Source: Chloroflexota bacterium (GTDB lineage Bacteria > Chloroflexota > Anaerolineae > Anaerolineales > Villigracilaceae). Taken from it: 64,000 nt of DNA. The translations under genes and the position numbers were made by a program. The notes under the pieces were generated by a model that worked only from the letters and a program-made list of their open reading frames with translations, was not told the DNA's origin and ran no database searches. Every line of letters begins with the position of its first letter. Position 1 is the first letter of the stretch. The stretch is taken from positions 62,001 to 126,000 of the forward strand of contig JACRMH010000039.1 in NCBI GenBank assembly GCA_016219545.1, in the 5' to 3' direction. Shown piece by piece: positions 18,500 to 28,963 of the stretch.

Positions 18500-19637
18500 T
18501 TCAAGAATTCCATCACTCACTGCCAACTCGATCCAGGCGATGAAGGTGACGCAGGCTCTCATGCAATTGGGACATGATGTCTGCATTTTTGCGCCGTGCG
18601 AAACCGGGGAAGTTTCTTCTGAAGCGCTTCTTACTCATTATGGACTGCGCCTCGTTCCGCGCCTTGAACTGCTTCCGTCCGAAGGGTATCTCAAACGCTT
18701 TGACTTTATCTTCCATGCCCAGCGCGCCGCGAAAAGATTTAACGCAGACTTGATCTATACCTGGCTTCCGCAATCTGCTGTGGTTGGATTATGGTCGGGT
18801 TACCCGGTGGTGTTGGAAATGCACGGGGATGTGTCTGGGACAATGGGTGCGTGGTGGATGCGTCAATTTTGGAAAGCAAATGGAAACAAGGTGATGACGG
18901 TCACTACGTCAGCGTTGAGAAATGCCTTGGAACGCTCGACCAAGATGCAGTTTAAGAATGAGTCGCTGTTGATCGCGCCGAATGGCGTCGAGTTGGAAAA
19001 ATATGCCGAACTGCCGAGTCCTGCTGAAGCAAGACATCAACTAAATTTGCCTGAAGGTCAGACAGTTGGGTTCACAGGGCATATTTACCCCGGGCGCGGC
19101 GCGGACTTGTTGTTTGAACTCGCGGAGCAAATGCCGCAGGTGAATTTTTTATGGGTGGGTGGAACACCAGACTTGGTGGAATTTTGGCGCAATAAATTAA
19201 CCTCGGCCAAAATGACAAATGTGACGATGACAGGGTTTGTGAATCATGAACGCATCCCGCTTTATCAGGCCGCATCGGATGTTTTGCTCATGCCGTACAG
19301 CCGCTCGATCTCTGCCAGCAGCGGGCAGGATATTGCCGAAGTCATCAACCCGATGAAGATGTTCGAGTATATGGCTTCGGGGCGCGCCATTGTTTCAGCC
19401 GACCTGCCTTCCATCCGTGAAGTGTTGAATGAGGGGAATGCGGTTTTGTGCGAACCTGTGGAGGATGGGAATAGGGACGCTGCGCGGGGAATTGGAAATT
19501 GGAAGACAGCAATCATTTCTTTGCTGGGAGATGAACTGCGCAGGCGGGAATTGGGGAGTCAGGCTCACAAAGATGTGGGGCAGATGACTTGGGTGAAGAG
19601 GGTGGAGAATATTTTGAAGGTTATAATAGCAAAATAG
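18477..19637 (+). CDS. Glycosyltransferase family 4
   Basis: The last gene of the glycan cluster, a 386-residue GT4 transferase. It has MKIAIITNSRIPS at the start, FTGHIYPGRGAD at the donor-binding start of the second domain, and a motif around MFEYMASGRAIVSAD in place of the usual EX7E loop. It begins within the flippase gene. The operon ends here, and the next 129 bp hold no clear terminator, only a mild hairpin-rich stretch before the sensor kinase. The acceptor is unknown. Confidence 0.9.
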   Translation: MKIAIITNSRIPSLTANSIQAMKVTQALMQLGHDVCIFAPCETGEVSSEALLTHYGLRLVPRLELLPSEGYLKRFDFIFHAQRAAKRFNADLIYTWLPQSAVVGLWSGYPVVLEMHGDVSGTMGAWWMRQFWKANGNKVMTVTTSALRNALERSTKMQFKNESLLIAPNGVELEKYAELPSPAEARHQLNLPEGQTVGFTGHIYPGRGADLLFELAEQMPQVNFLWVGGTPDLVEFWRNKLTSAKMTNVTMTGFVNHERIPLYQAASDVLLMPYSRSISASSGQDIAEVINPMKMFEYMASGRAIVSADLPSIREVLNEGNAVLCEPVEDGNRDAARGIGNWKTAIISLLGDELRRRELGSQAHKDVGQMTWVKRVENILKVIIAK

Positions 19638-19766
19638 CGGGATAAAAATTTACAGGGTGACAGAGGTTGCCCTGCATTGCTGAACGTCAACCACGTCGCT
19701 TACAGCGTTGAATAGTGCGTCCCATGCTGTGGTTTTCGCTGAAAGCGGCTCTTTGGGAGTGATCAA

Positions 19767-22700
19767 ATGGATAAACTGGTTCCAAACATCCTGATCGTTG
19801 ATGATGACCTGAACATGACGGGGACTGTCAGGGATATTCTTGAGTCAAGGGGTTTCAACCCGATCACGGCTTTAAACCAGGATCATGCATTGGCTCAGAT
19901 TGAGGAACATCAAATTGATGTGGCGTTGATAGACCTGCGGCTGGGAAAAGAATCCGGGCTGGATGTTCTGCGTGAGATAAAAGCACATTCCCCTGAAACC
20001 GAGTGTATTCTCCTGACTGGCTTTGCTACCCAATCTTCCGCCATTGATGCCATTCAATTGGGGGCATTTGGATATTTCCAAAAGCCCATTGATATGGACC
20101 AGCTCCTGCTTTCCATTCAACGCGCGGTGGAAAAACACGATGACCGCGAAACTCTTAGAAAGAATGAAGCCCGTTTCCATGCCCTCATCCAAAATGCCGC
20201 CGACTTGATCGTGGTGATCAATGCTAAGGGCATTATCCAATATGTCAGCCCTTCCATATATCATATTTTGGGATACACAGAACCGGAATGCCTCGGTCGA
20301 AATTTCCTTGAATGGGTTCATCCGGAAGATCATCCCAGAGCTTTGGAGTCCCTTGACAGCCGCTCGAAAAAAACAGGAACAGCCGAAAGTTCACTTCAGA
20401 TCCGTGGTTTACATAAAAATGGGTCGTGGCGTGTGATCGAGGTGCTTGGCACAAATTTGTTGGCGGAACCCGCCATTCAAGGCATCGTGATGAATATGCG
20501 CGATGTTACGGAAAGAAAAGCGGCCGAAGACCTGCTGCGCGAGAGTGAGAAACGCTATCACGACCTGTTTGAAGATTCGCCCATTGCGCTTCGGGAGGAG
20601 GATTTTTCAGAAGTTGTAAAGCGGTTGGATACTTTACGGCAGGAAGGCGTAACTGATTTTCACTTGTATCTTGCCCACCACCCGAAAATAGTGGCTGATT
20701 GTGCAAGACTTGTTAAGATCAAAGATGTGAACAAAACTGCCCTGAAAATGTATGGGGTGGATAATAAACAAGACATGCCAAAGACGCTTGCCAAGGTCCT
20801 TAAAGATAAATCTCTTGGACATTTTAGAGATCAACTGGCGAATATCGCAGAGGGACAGCGTAATTTTACCTGGGAGGGGATCGATCATAAATTTGACGGC
20901 AGTCAGATCAATGTTGAGGTGAATTGGGCTGTGGCGCTGGGTTATGAAAAGGATATGTCTAAGGTGATCGTCTCACTTCAGAATATCACGGATCGTAAAC
21001 TGGTTGAAAAGTCCCTGGTGGAGAATGAAGAACGTTACCGCCTGTTGTTTGAAAGCGCCCCGGTGGGTATTTTCTCTGCAACTCTTGAAGGACAAATTAT
21101 TGAGATCAACCCCGCCGCTTTGCAGATATTAGGTTCGCCTTCTGTGGAAGCAACCAAAGCCATTAACCTGTTGACCTTTCCTTTGCTGGTGCAGTCGGGT
21201 TTTTCTGGAAATTTTAAAGCCTGTGTTCAAAGCGGACGTTCGATTTTTGCGGAACAGTCCTATACAAGCAAATGGGGCAAAACAGTTTATGCCCAGTACC
21301 GCATGACTCCCATTTCAGATGTAAGCGGACAACCCTCACTGGTCCAGATCATCATCGAAGATATTACTGAACGCAAGCAGGCAGAAGAGGCGCTGCGTGA
21401 CAGGGAGGCTTCCTTGCAAGCAGTCCTGCAATCCACAGCGGATGGGATTCTGGCTGTCAACAGTGAAAACAAAGTGCTTTATGCCAATGAACATTTTGCC
21501 GAGATGTGGAAGATCCCGCCAACCGTTCTGGCAAGCGGGGATGATTCAACCCTGCTTCAATACATCCTTGATCAATTGATTGACCCTCAAGTTTTTCTCC
21601 AGAAGGTTCAGGAGTTATACAAGTCGGATGGAGAAAGTTTCGATACGCTTTATTTCAAAGATGGAAGGGTGTTTGAGCGGCTGTCTCATCCTATGATGGA
21701 AGAAGGGACGAAACTACTAGGCAGGGTCTGGTCGTTCCGCAACATCACCGAGCGCAAGCAGGCGGAGGAAGCCCTGCGCGTGAGCGAAGCCAACCTGACC
21801 CGTGCCCAGTCCATTGCTCATATCGGCAGTTGGAATATGGATGTTGTGCACGACATCCTCACCTGGTCTGCAGAAACCTACCGCATCTTTGGCGTCGCGC
21901 CTGAAACACCCATGACCTATGAATCCTTCCTCGCACACATTCATCCGGGAGATGTTGATCTTGTGAATCGTTCGTGGGAAGTTGCTTTACAAGGCAGTCC
22001 TTATGATGTCGAGCATCGCATCCTCGTGGATGGGAAGGTGAAATGGGTGCGCGAATGTGCGGAACTGGAGGCCGACGCAGACGGCCACATTCTGCGCGGC
22101 ATTGGGACGGTCCAGGATATTACCGAGCGCAAGCAGGCCGAAGAACAATTAATTCTGCAAAGCTCTGCTTTGAACGCGGCCGCCAATACCATTGTCATCA
22201 CCGATAAAAGCGGCATCATTAAATGGGCAAACCCGGCTTTCAGCAAACTAACCGGTTACACACTTAAAGAAGCCCTTGGTAAAAATCCGCGCGATTTGAT
22301 TAGGTCGGGCAGGCAGGACTCGGCGTTTTACAGGAAAATGTGGGGCACCATTCTTGCAGGAGAAGTCTGGCAGGGTGAGCTCATCAACCGTCGTAAAGAT
22401 GGCACTTTCTATAATGAAGAATTGACGATCACCCCTGTAAGAGATGCATCTGGCAGTGTTGACTACTTTGTTGCGGTCAAGCAGGATATTTCAGAGCGCA
22501 AACAGGTGGAAGAAAAACTTACACAGACCCACAATCTGCTTACAAATCTTGCCAACCTCGTACCGGGTGTTATTTACCAGTACAGGTTATATCCAGACGG
22601 TCATTCTGCGTTTCCTTATTCAAGTTCCGGCATGAATGGCATCTATGAAGTGACCCCTGAAGAAGTGAGGGAAGATGCGACACCGGTGTTTGGACGATTA

Positions 22701-25700
22701 CATCCCGAGGATGCCAGCCGTGTTTCGGAAGCCATCATGGAATCGGCACGAACTTTGGAGGAGTTTTATTGCCAATTCAGGGTCATCCTTCCAAAGCAAG
22801 GGCTGCGCTGGCGTTGGTCTCAGGCGCATCCAGAGCGGACGGAGGATGGAGGCACCCTTTGGCACGGTATTATTCTGGATATTACTGAACGCGAGGAAGC
22901 AGAAGAGATAACCCGCGTGCAATCTGAGCAATTGCAGATCCTGTATGAAGCGAGCCAGCGATTAAACCGCACACTTGATATCAAGGATATCTATCAGGCA
23001 GTCCGCGACTTCATGTCATCCATTGCCCGCATTGACGGTTTGTTTATTTCCGCCTTTGATGCTGGTAGTCAATTGATCACCTGCCGCGCGTATTGGATGG
23101 AGAATAAGTGGCTGGACGTCAGCGCCTTCCCGGCCGTACCGCTCGAAGAAGAGGGCAAGGGCACACAGAGCAGGGTGATCCGCAGTGGACATCCCATGCT
23201 GATCAACGACTATGAGGCTTATCAGAAAACCGCTTCGCTCATTTATTATGTTGACAGCGAGACAAATAAAGTGGCCGAAAACGCGACCCCGCCGGATGAA
23301 AATGTTACGCGTTCAGCGATGATCGTTCCGCTTAAAAAAAGGGATGCGGTTACAGGTGTGATCCAGGTGGTGAGCAACCGTCTGAATGCTTATACCGAAC
23401 AACAATTAAAACTGCTGGAGTCGCTGGCGCTTCATATTGTTTCTGCCGAACAAAATGCGCTGCTCTACACTCAAGTGCAGGTCGAATTGAATGAGCGCAA
23501 AATTGCAAATGAATCAGTTCAGCAGCATTTAACAGAACTGGAACTGCTCTACGAAAGCGGACTGGCATTCAGCCAGGTGCTGTCTCCCAAAGAGATCGGG
23601 CATAAGATCCTTGATCTGCTCAATGAAAAAATGGACTGGCATCATACGACGATCCGCTTGTTTAACCCGAAAGATGGGAGCATGGAATTGATCGCCTTCC
23701 GTCAGGAAGGAGTGGTGAGCGAGGACGAAAAACTATCGGCATTGAAATCTTTCAGCACGCTGATCGCCACCGTCGGGGATGGGCTGACCGGTTGGGCCAT
23801 CCAACAATCTCATACCATCCGCCTTGGCGACGTCACCAAAGACCCGCATTACAAGGAAACCGTGCCCGGCATACATTCCGGTCTTTATGTCCCGATCAAG
23901 CAGGGCGAACGCATTATTGGAGCGATCAGCATCGAGAGTGATGAAGAAAATGCTTTCAGTGAAGCGGATGAAAGGCTGACCAATACGCTGGCGAGCCAGG
24001 CCGCAAATGCGCTTGAAAATGCGCGCCTCTTCGATGAGACCCAGCAGCGCATCATGGAATTGACGACTCTCCATCATGCGGGGCAGACCCTGCTCGCGGC
24101 ACGCCTCAACCCTGAGGATATTTATGAAGCGGTGCATCAGGCTGTGCTGAGCACCATGCCTTGTGACGCTTTTGTGATCGTACTGGATGATGAAGACGGC
24201 GGTGAATATCATGCTGTTTACTTTTTGGACAGGGGCGAACGTTTCCCGGTCCGACGATTGCCTCGCGGCTCAGGGTTGAGCGGCCGGGTTATAGATTCCG
24301 GGGAAACCCTTTTGATAGATGATGTCAACCAAATCGTGATCCAAGCCACACATTTTGGCTCAATGGATCCTTCGCGCTCGATCCTGGCTGTTCCATTGCG
24401 CAGGGGAAATAAGATCGTAGGGATGCTCTCCACGCAGTCTTACCAGCCGCGCGTTTATGGCGAACCTCAGCGGGTATTACTGGAGACCATAGGTGCACAA
24501 CTTTCCTCCGCCCTGGATAACGCGCGTCTCTACCAACAGACAGAGCTGCGCATTAAAGAATTGGAAACCTTGCATGTTATTTCCACTTCCCTGCGCAGCA
24601 TTCAAGATACCGATGAAGCGCTATCGGTCCTGCTGGATAACATCCTGTCTATTTTGGAAACGGACGCCGGCTCGATCATGCTCTACGACCCGGTTAGTAC
24701 TGAACTGCAAGATCATGTCTCCAGAGGTTGGTTTGTTGAGCTTTCTGGAATAGGGGTCAAGACCGGACAAGGTGTGGCCGGCACAGTCTTTGCAAGCGGC
24801 GAAGCCTATCATTCTGTTGAATTTATTCAGGATGTGTTGCCGCTCGCCCCTTCTCGAACGAAAATCCCGGCCGGTTGGGGCGGGGTTTGTCTGCCCATCC
24901 ATGCATCCACCGGAATTATTGGCGTGATGTTCGCTTCGGTCCGACTGCCGCGCCAGATCAATATGCAACAGATCAAACTGCTCGAGTCGCTGATGGAAAT
25001 GGCCGGCACGGCCATCCAGCGTATGCGCTTGAACAATGAGACCGCGCGCCGCGCCGAAGAATTTGCTTCGCTATACGAGACAAGCCGGGCGCTTTCTGCT
25101 GAATATGACCTAAGGAACCTGCTTGGTGTGATCGTGGAATATACCCAGAAGATGTTGAAGGCATCCACAGGAGCCATGTACCTTTATGATCCGAAGACAC
25201 AGGAACTTGAATTGACAGTGGATACATCGGACGCCATGATGATCGGAACACGACTAAAACTCGGCGAGGGTGTTGCCGGCAGAGTGGCCCAAACCCGCCA
25301 GCCTTTCCGGCTTGACGATTATTCAACCTGGGAAGGGCGTTCGCTGAAATACTCGGGCGTTTCCATCCATGCAGTTATTGAAGTCCCAATGTTATACGGC
25401 GGCGAATTGATCGGCGTGCTCACCGCCGATGAGACCGGTGACTCAAAGCGCAAATATACCGAAGGCGATGAGCGCCTGCTCTCCCTCTTCGCATCCCAGG
25501 CGGCCGGCGCCATCAATGCAGCCCGCCATCATGAAGAGACCGCCCGCCATGCCGAGGAATTGGAGCAGCGCGTCATTGAGCGTACTGCCGAGATCGAAGC
25601 CACACGCCAGCGCCTTGACCTTGCCGCCAGCGCAGGCGGCATCGGCGTTTGGGAACTGAATATAAAAACCAGCACGGTTTATTGGGATGCCCGCATGTAT

Positions 25701-27173
25701 CTGATCCATGGCATTCATCCCTCTGACTTTGACAACACCATTGCCACTTGGTTAAAAATGATCCACCCCAGGGATGAGCCATCTACCACCAAACAATTTG
25801 CGCTTGCCTTGCAACAAACCGGGCTGTTTACAGACGAGCATCGTATTATCCTCCCAGATGGATCAATGCGGTTCATTACCGCGAATGCCATTGTGCTCTA
25901 TGACGCAGACCACCGGCCCGAACGCATGGTGGGGGTGAATGTGGATGTGACTGAACGCAAGCAGGTGGAAGAAGCCTTGCAGCACGCCAACTATGAAATG
26001 GAACGCGCCTTACGCACCAAGGATGAATTCCTCGCAACCATGAGCCATGAATTACGCACCCCGCTCAATGCCATCCTCGGAATCTCCGAAAGCCTTGAAG
26101 AACAGATGTCCGGTCCGCTCAATGAAAAGCAATTGAAGTACACCGGCATCATCCGCGAGAGCGGGCGGCATCTGTTGGAACTCATCAACGACATCCTCGA
26201 TATTTCCAAGATCGAAGCCGGGCGCATGGAACTTGATCTTCAGAATTTTTCAGTGGAGAGAGTCTGTCAGTCCAGCCTGCGTTTGATCCGGGAACTCGCG
26301 CAGAAAAAGAATCTGAGCATTGGGTTTGAAATAAAAGGAGATGTAAAGACCATTTTGGGTGATGAACGCCGTTTGAAACAGTCGCTGGTTAACCTGCTGG
26401 GGAATGCGGTGAAATTCACGCCTTCGGGAAGTTCCATCGGGTTGGAAGTGAATGGTCATGCGGAGGAGAATGAAGTCACATTTATCGTTTGGGATCATGG
26501 CATCGGCATTGCCGAAACGGATATCCCGCTTTTGTTCAAACCTTTCGTGCAGTTGGATGCAAGACTCTCACGCGAATATCAAGGCACAGGGCTGGGGCTG
26601 GCCCTTGTGGATAAAATGATCCGTCTGCATGGCGGACATGTCGGCGTGGAAAGCGCTGTGGGGGAGGGCAGTCGTTTTATCATCACCCTGCCCTGGTTGC
26701 CCGAGCAACAACATACCGAGGCGAAGAAAGCTACCGGTCAACTTCCGCGCCATAACCTTATGTCCGGTGGAAAGCGCGGCGGTAAGATACTGCTTGTTGA
26801 AGACACCGAGGCCAATGTGGCCTTTATGAGCGAATATCTTTTTCAAAAGGGATATGAAGTGTTGATCGCTGAGAACGGACTTGAAGGGGTCCAACTTGCA
26901 AAACAGGAACACCCTGATCTGATCCTTATGGATATAATGATGCCAGTCATGGATGGCTTTGAGGCCGCCAAGCAGATCCGCAAGGATGTTTCTTTGCACA
27001 GTACCCCGATCATCGCGATGACCGCGTTGGCCATGCCCGGAGACCGTGAAAGATGCCTCTCGGCCGGCATGAACCATTACATGAGCAAACCCATTGACAT
27101 GCAGGAATTATTCGTCATGATCGTCAATTATTTAAGCCATGATGAACCTGCCGAAAACAGCAGCAAGGATTAG
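19767..27173 (+). CDS. Giant cytoplasmic hybrid sensor histidine kinase (REC-PAS7-GAF5-PAS-HisKA-HATPase-REC)
   Basis: A 2468-residue kinase with no evident membrane helix. Domain order by motif: receiver (1-125, Asp56 in DVALIDLRLG); seven PAS/PAC units (about 136-1045), most ending in a DITERKQAEE-like linker; five GAF domains (about 1055-1235, 1257-1415, 1432-1588, 1598-1751, 1767-1921); a coiled linker; an eighth PAS (about 1950-2070); HisKA with phosphoacceptor H2094 in MSHELRTPLN; HATPase with DHGIGI and GTGLGLALV; and a C-terminal receiver with Asp2389 in LILMDIMMP. GGGAGTG precedes the ATG. The HD-GYP regulator follows after 8 bp and is the likely partner. Ligands of the PAS and GAF domains cannot be told from sequence; the number of input modules is unusually high. 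Confidence 0.95.
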   Translation: MDKLVPNILIVDDDLNMTGTVRDILESRGFNPITALNQDHALAQIEEHQIDVALIDLRLGKESGLDVLREIKAHSPETECILLTGFATQSSAIDAIQLGAFGYFQKPIDMDQLLLSIQRAVEKHDDRETLRKNEARFHALIQNAADLIVVINAKGIIQYVSPSIYHILGYTEPECLGRNFLEWVHPEDHPRALESLDSRSKKTGTAESSLQIRGLHKNGSWRVIEVLGTNLLAEPAIQGIVMNMRDVTERKAAEDLLRESEKRYHDLFEDSPIALREEDFSEVVKRLDTLRQEGVTDFHLYLAHHPKIVADCARLVKIKDVNKTALKMYGVDNKQDMPKTLAKVLKDKSLGHFRDQLANIAEGQRNFTWEGIDHKFDGSQINVEVNWAVALGYEKDMSKVIVSLQNITDRKLVEKSLVENEERYRLLFESAPVGIFSATLEGQIIEINPAALQILGSPSVEATKAINLLTFPLLVQSGFSGNFKACVQSGRSIFAEQSYTSKWGKTVYAQYRMTPISDVSGQPSLVQIIIEDITERKQAEEALRDREASLQAVLQSTADGILAVNSENKVLYANEHFAEMWKIPPTVLASGDDSTLLQYILDQLIDPQVFLQKVQELYKSDGESFDTLYFKDGRVFERLSHPMMEEGTKLLGRVWSFRNITERKQAEEALRVSEANLTRAQSIAHIGSWNMDVVHDILTWSAETYRIFGVAPETPMTYESFLAHIHPGDVDLVNRSWEVALQGSPYDVEHRILVDGKVKWVRECAELEADADGHILRGIGTVQDITERKQAEEQLILQSSALNAAANTIVITDKSGIIKWANPAFSKLTGYTLKEALGKNPRDLIRSGRQDSAFYRKMWGTILAGEVWQGELINRRKDGTFYNEELTITPVRDASGSVDYFVAVKQDISERKQVEEKLTQTHNLLTNLANLVPGVIYQYRLYPDGHSAFPYSSSGMNGIYEVTPEEVREDATPVFGRLHPEDASRVSEAIMESARTLEEFYCQFRVILPKQGLRWRWSQAHPERTEDGGTLWHGIILDITEREEAEEITRVQSEQLQILYEASQRLNRTLDIKDIYQAVRDFMSSIARIDGLFISAFDAGSQLITCRAYWMENKWLDVSAFPAVPLEEEGKGTQSRVIRSGHPMLINDYEAYQKTASLIYYVDSETNKVAENATPPDENVTRSAMIVPLKKRDAVTGVIQVVSNRLNAYTEQQLKLLESLALHIVSAEQNALLYTQVQVELNERKIANESVQQHLTELELLYESGLAFSQVLSPKEIGHKILDLLNEKMDWHHTTIRLFNPKDGSMELIAFRQEGVVSEDEKLSALKSFSTLIATVGDGLTGWAIQQSHTIRLGDVTKDPHYKETVPGIHSGLYVPIKQGERIIGAISIESDEENAFSEADERLTNTLASQAANALENARLFDETQQRIMELTTLHHAGQTLLAARLNPEDIYEAVHQAVLSTMPCDAFVIVLDDEDGGEYHAVYFLDRGERFPVRRLPRGSGLSGRVIDSGETLLIDDVNQIVIQATHFGSMDPSRSILAVPLRRGNKIVGMLSTQSYQPRVYGEPQRVLLETIGAQLSSALDNARLYQQTELRIKELETLHVISTSLRSIQDTDEALSVLLDNILSILETDAGSIMLYDPVSTELQDHVSRGWFVELSGIGVKTGQGVAGTVFASGEAYHSVEFIQDVLPLAPSRTKIPAGWGGVCLPIHASTGIIGVMFASVRLPRQINMQQIKLLESLMEMAGTAIQRMRLNNETARRAEEFASLYETSRALSAEYDLRNLLGVIVEYTQKMLKASTGAMYLYDPKTQELELTVDTSDAMMIGTRLKLGEGVAGRVAQTRQPFRLDDYSTWEGRSLKYSGVSIHAVIEVPMLYGGELIGVLTADETGDSKRKYTEGDERLLSLFASQAAGAINAARHHEETARHAEELEQRVIERTAEIEATRQRLDLAASAGGIGVWELNIKTSTVYWDARMYLIHGIHPSDFDNTIATWLKMIHPRDEPSTTKQFALALQQTGLFTDEHRIILPDGSMRFITANAIVLYDADHRPERMVGVNVDVTERKQVEEALQHANYEMERALRTKDEFLATMSHELRTPLNAILGISESLEEQMSGPLNEKQLKYTGIIRESGRHLLELINDILDISKIEAGRMELDLQNFSVERVCQSSLRLIRELAQKKNLSIGFEIKGDVKTILGDERRLKQSLVNLLGNAVKFTPSGSSIGLEVNGHAEENEVTFIVWDHGIGIAETDIPLLFKPFVQLDARLSREYQGTGLGLALVDKMIRLHGGHVGVESAVGEGSRFIITLPWLPEQQHTEAKKATGQLPRHNLMSGGKRGGKILLVEDTEANVAFMSEYLFQKGYEVLIAENGLEGVQLAKQEHPDLILMDIMMPVMDGFEAAKQIRKDVSLHSTPIIAMTALAMPGDRERCLSAGMNHYMSKPIDMQELFVMIVNYLSHDEPAENSSKD

Positions 27174-27181
27174 GAGCCAGT

Positions 27182-28165
27182 ATGCCAAGTACAATCTTGA
27201 TCGTGGATGACGATGCGGGCGGGAGATACACCCTCGAATCTATTTTGGAAGAACAAGGCTACCGTATTGAGATGGCCGAGAATGGCAGGGAGGCGCTTGA
27301 AAAGGCCCGCCAGTATTTACCGGATGTGATCCTGCTGGATGTAATGATGCCGGGCATGGACGGCTTTGAGGTTTGCCAGCGCATTCGTAAAGACCCCATC
27401 ATCGCCGAAATACCCATCGTTATGTTAACTGCGCTGGATGACCGCAAATCTTTTCTCACCGGTCTGGAAGCCGGCGCGGATGATTACATCACCAAGCCTT
27501 ATGACCGCTACGAACTGCGCGCCCGTCTGCTTGGCATCACGCGTCTCAACCGTTATAAAAAATTACTGGATGAACGCGCCAATCTTGAAGATGCCCATGT
27601 GCAGCTGCTGGCCGCCTATGACGCCACCATCATGGGCTGGTCACTTGCTCTCGACCTGCGGGATAAGGAGACCGAAGGACACACCCTGCGCGTGACCGAA
27701 CTCGCCGAAAAACTTGCGCGGCTGATCGGCATCGGCGATGAGGAACTTGTTCACGTGCGGCGCGGATCGCTTCTGCATGACATCGGAAAACTTGGCGTGC
27801 CTGATTCCATATTACTCAAGCCCGATAAATTGACGGATGAAGAATGGAAGATCATGCGCAATCACCCGCAATATGCCTACAACATGATCTATCCCATCGA
27901 ATACCTGCGCCCCGCTCACGATATTCCCTATTGTCACCACGAAAGGTGGGACGGCACGGGCTATCCGCGCGGACTGAAGGGCGAAGAGATCCCGCTCACG
28001 GCACGCATCTTTGCCATCATAGATGTTTGGGATGCGCTCACCTCCGACCGCCCCTACCGCCCGGCATGGGATAACAAGAAAACGTTTGAACATATCCGCA
28101 ACCAGGCAGGCAAACATTTCGACCCGCAGGTAGTGGAGCTCTTTTTGAAATTGATGGAATCGTAG
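27182..28165 (+). CDS. Response regulator with HD-GYP domain (cyclic-di-GMP phosphodiesterase)
   Basis: A 327-residue regulator. The N-terminal receiver has acidic pocket VDDDA and phosphoacceptor Asp53 in VILLDVMMPG. The C-terminal output domain has the HD pair at H199-D200 (HDIGKLG), HHERWDGTGYP giving the GYP motif, and IIDVWDALTSDRPYR, all hallmarks of HD-GYP enzymes that degrade cyclic di-GMP. AGGAG lies before ATG 27182. With the giant hybrid kinase directly upstream it forms a likely phosphorelay that lowers cyclic di-GMP on signal. Control of the nearby exopolysaccharide cluster is an attractive inference only. Confidence 0.95.
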   Translation: MPSTILIVDDDAGGRYTLESILEEQGYRIEMAENGREALEKARQYLPDVILLDVMMPGMDGFEVCQRIRKDPIIAEIPIVMLTALDDRKSFLTGLEAGADDYITKPYDRYELRARLLGITRLNRYKKLLDERANLEDAHVQLLAAYDATIMGWSLALDLRDKETEGHTLRVTELAEKLARLIGIGDEELVHVRRGSLLHDIGKLGVPDSILLKPDKLTDEEWKIMRNHPQYAYNMIYPIEYLRPAHDIPYCHHERWDGTGYPRGLKGEEIPLTARIFAIIDVWDALTSDRPYRPAWDNKKTFEHIRNQAGKHFDPQVVELFLKLMES

Positions 28166-28184
28166 GGGCGCGGTCTCCGCGCCC
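28163..28184. repeat. Short GC hairpin beginning in the TAG stop codon
   Basis: Arms GGGCGCGG (28166-28173) and CCGCGCCC (28177-28184) enclose a three-base loop and lead into TTTCACCC. It abuts the stop codon of the HD-GYP gene and may terminate transcription. It resembles the hairpin at 28961-28983, which also begins with TAGGGGCG. Confidence 0.6.
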
Positions 28185-28210
28185 TTTCACCCTACCGCAC
28201 CCTTTCACCC

Positions 28211-28963
28211 ATGGAACCAAGCGAGATCAACAAGCACTTGTCTGAAGACTTCCAGATCAAAGTGGCAGAACCTGAAAAATGGACTCTGCCTGACTTGGAA
28301 GATTTGCTTGCCCCCGTCACGCTTCTTTCCCTGACCTTTGGCGGGCTCAGCCAATTCAGGCATACTCTTGGCGAAGTGCTGGTTGAAAGAACAGATACCG
28401 GTAAACATTTGGGGCTGGCTTATGCAGGCCGGATCCAGTTAAGCGCATCCACTCCATTTTCATCATGGTCGGTTGTCCACGAACTTGCCCATGCCTGGGA
28501 TGCAAAGAACCAATGGAGACTATCGCGTCAATTGGTGGGTTTCACCGGCGGATATACCAATCCATTATTTTCTTTTTTAAAGAAGAAATTCCAATATGAA
28601 TGGGACGCGGGGGTGAATGGCTCCGAGAATAAGGCGGGCTATTACGGCAGGAAGCCCGGCGTCAATGCGGCCGGATATTTCTATGGCGATATTCCCAGCG
28701 GCTCGAATTGGAATTTCAACCGCAAGGAAGATTTTGCTGAATCGGTCGTAATGTATTGCGGTTGGGGGCGCGATAATTCTCTGTCACGTTCTGCACATGG
28801 CAGAATTGAAAGATACCTTCTCCCGAACGGGACGAAAGACCCCATCTACGGCATTACCGAAAACTGGTCTGACTATGCCCGTTATTTCTACCCCGCGAAT
28901 GGCGATTACAAAAAAACAAAGCGCTGGAAATTCATTGATGGTTTGATGCACAATAATATGTAG
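28211..28963 (+). CDS. Putative zinc metallopeptidase-like protein (HELAH motif)
   Basis: A 250-residue protein without signal peptide or membrane helix. I do not recognise a named family. VVHELAHAWD at residues 88-97 contains a clean HExxH zinc-binding motif (H90, E91, H94). A later acidic stretch, EDFAESVVMY (E177 about 83 residues on), is a plausible third zinc ligand as in gluzincin or lethal-factor-like folds. The segment between holds aromatic and Gly-rich sequence (GYYGRKPG, AAGYFYGD). No ribosome binding site is visible before ATG 28211, only a CCCTTTCACCC repeat. It could be expressed with the upstream regulator. Peptidase activity is inferred from the motif alone. Confidence 0.7.
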   Translation: MEPSEINKHLSEDFQIKVAEPEKWTLPDLEDLLAPVTLLSLTFGGLSQFRHTLGEVLVERTDTGKHLGLAYAGRIQLSASTPFSSWSVVHELAHAWDAKNQWRLSRQLVGFTGGYTNPLFSFLKKKFQYEWDAGVNGSENKAGYYGRKPGVNAAGYFYGDIPSGSNWNFNRKEDFAESVVMYCGWGRDNSLSRSAHGRIERYLLPNGTKDPIYGITENWSDYARYFYPANGDYKKTKRWKFIDGLMHNNM

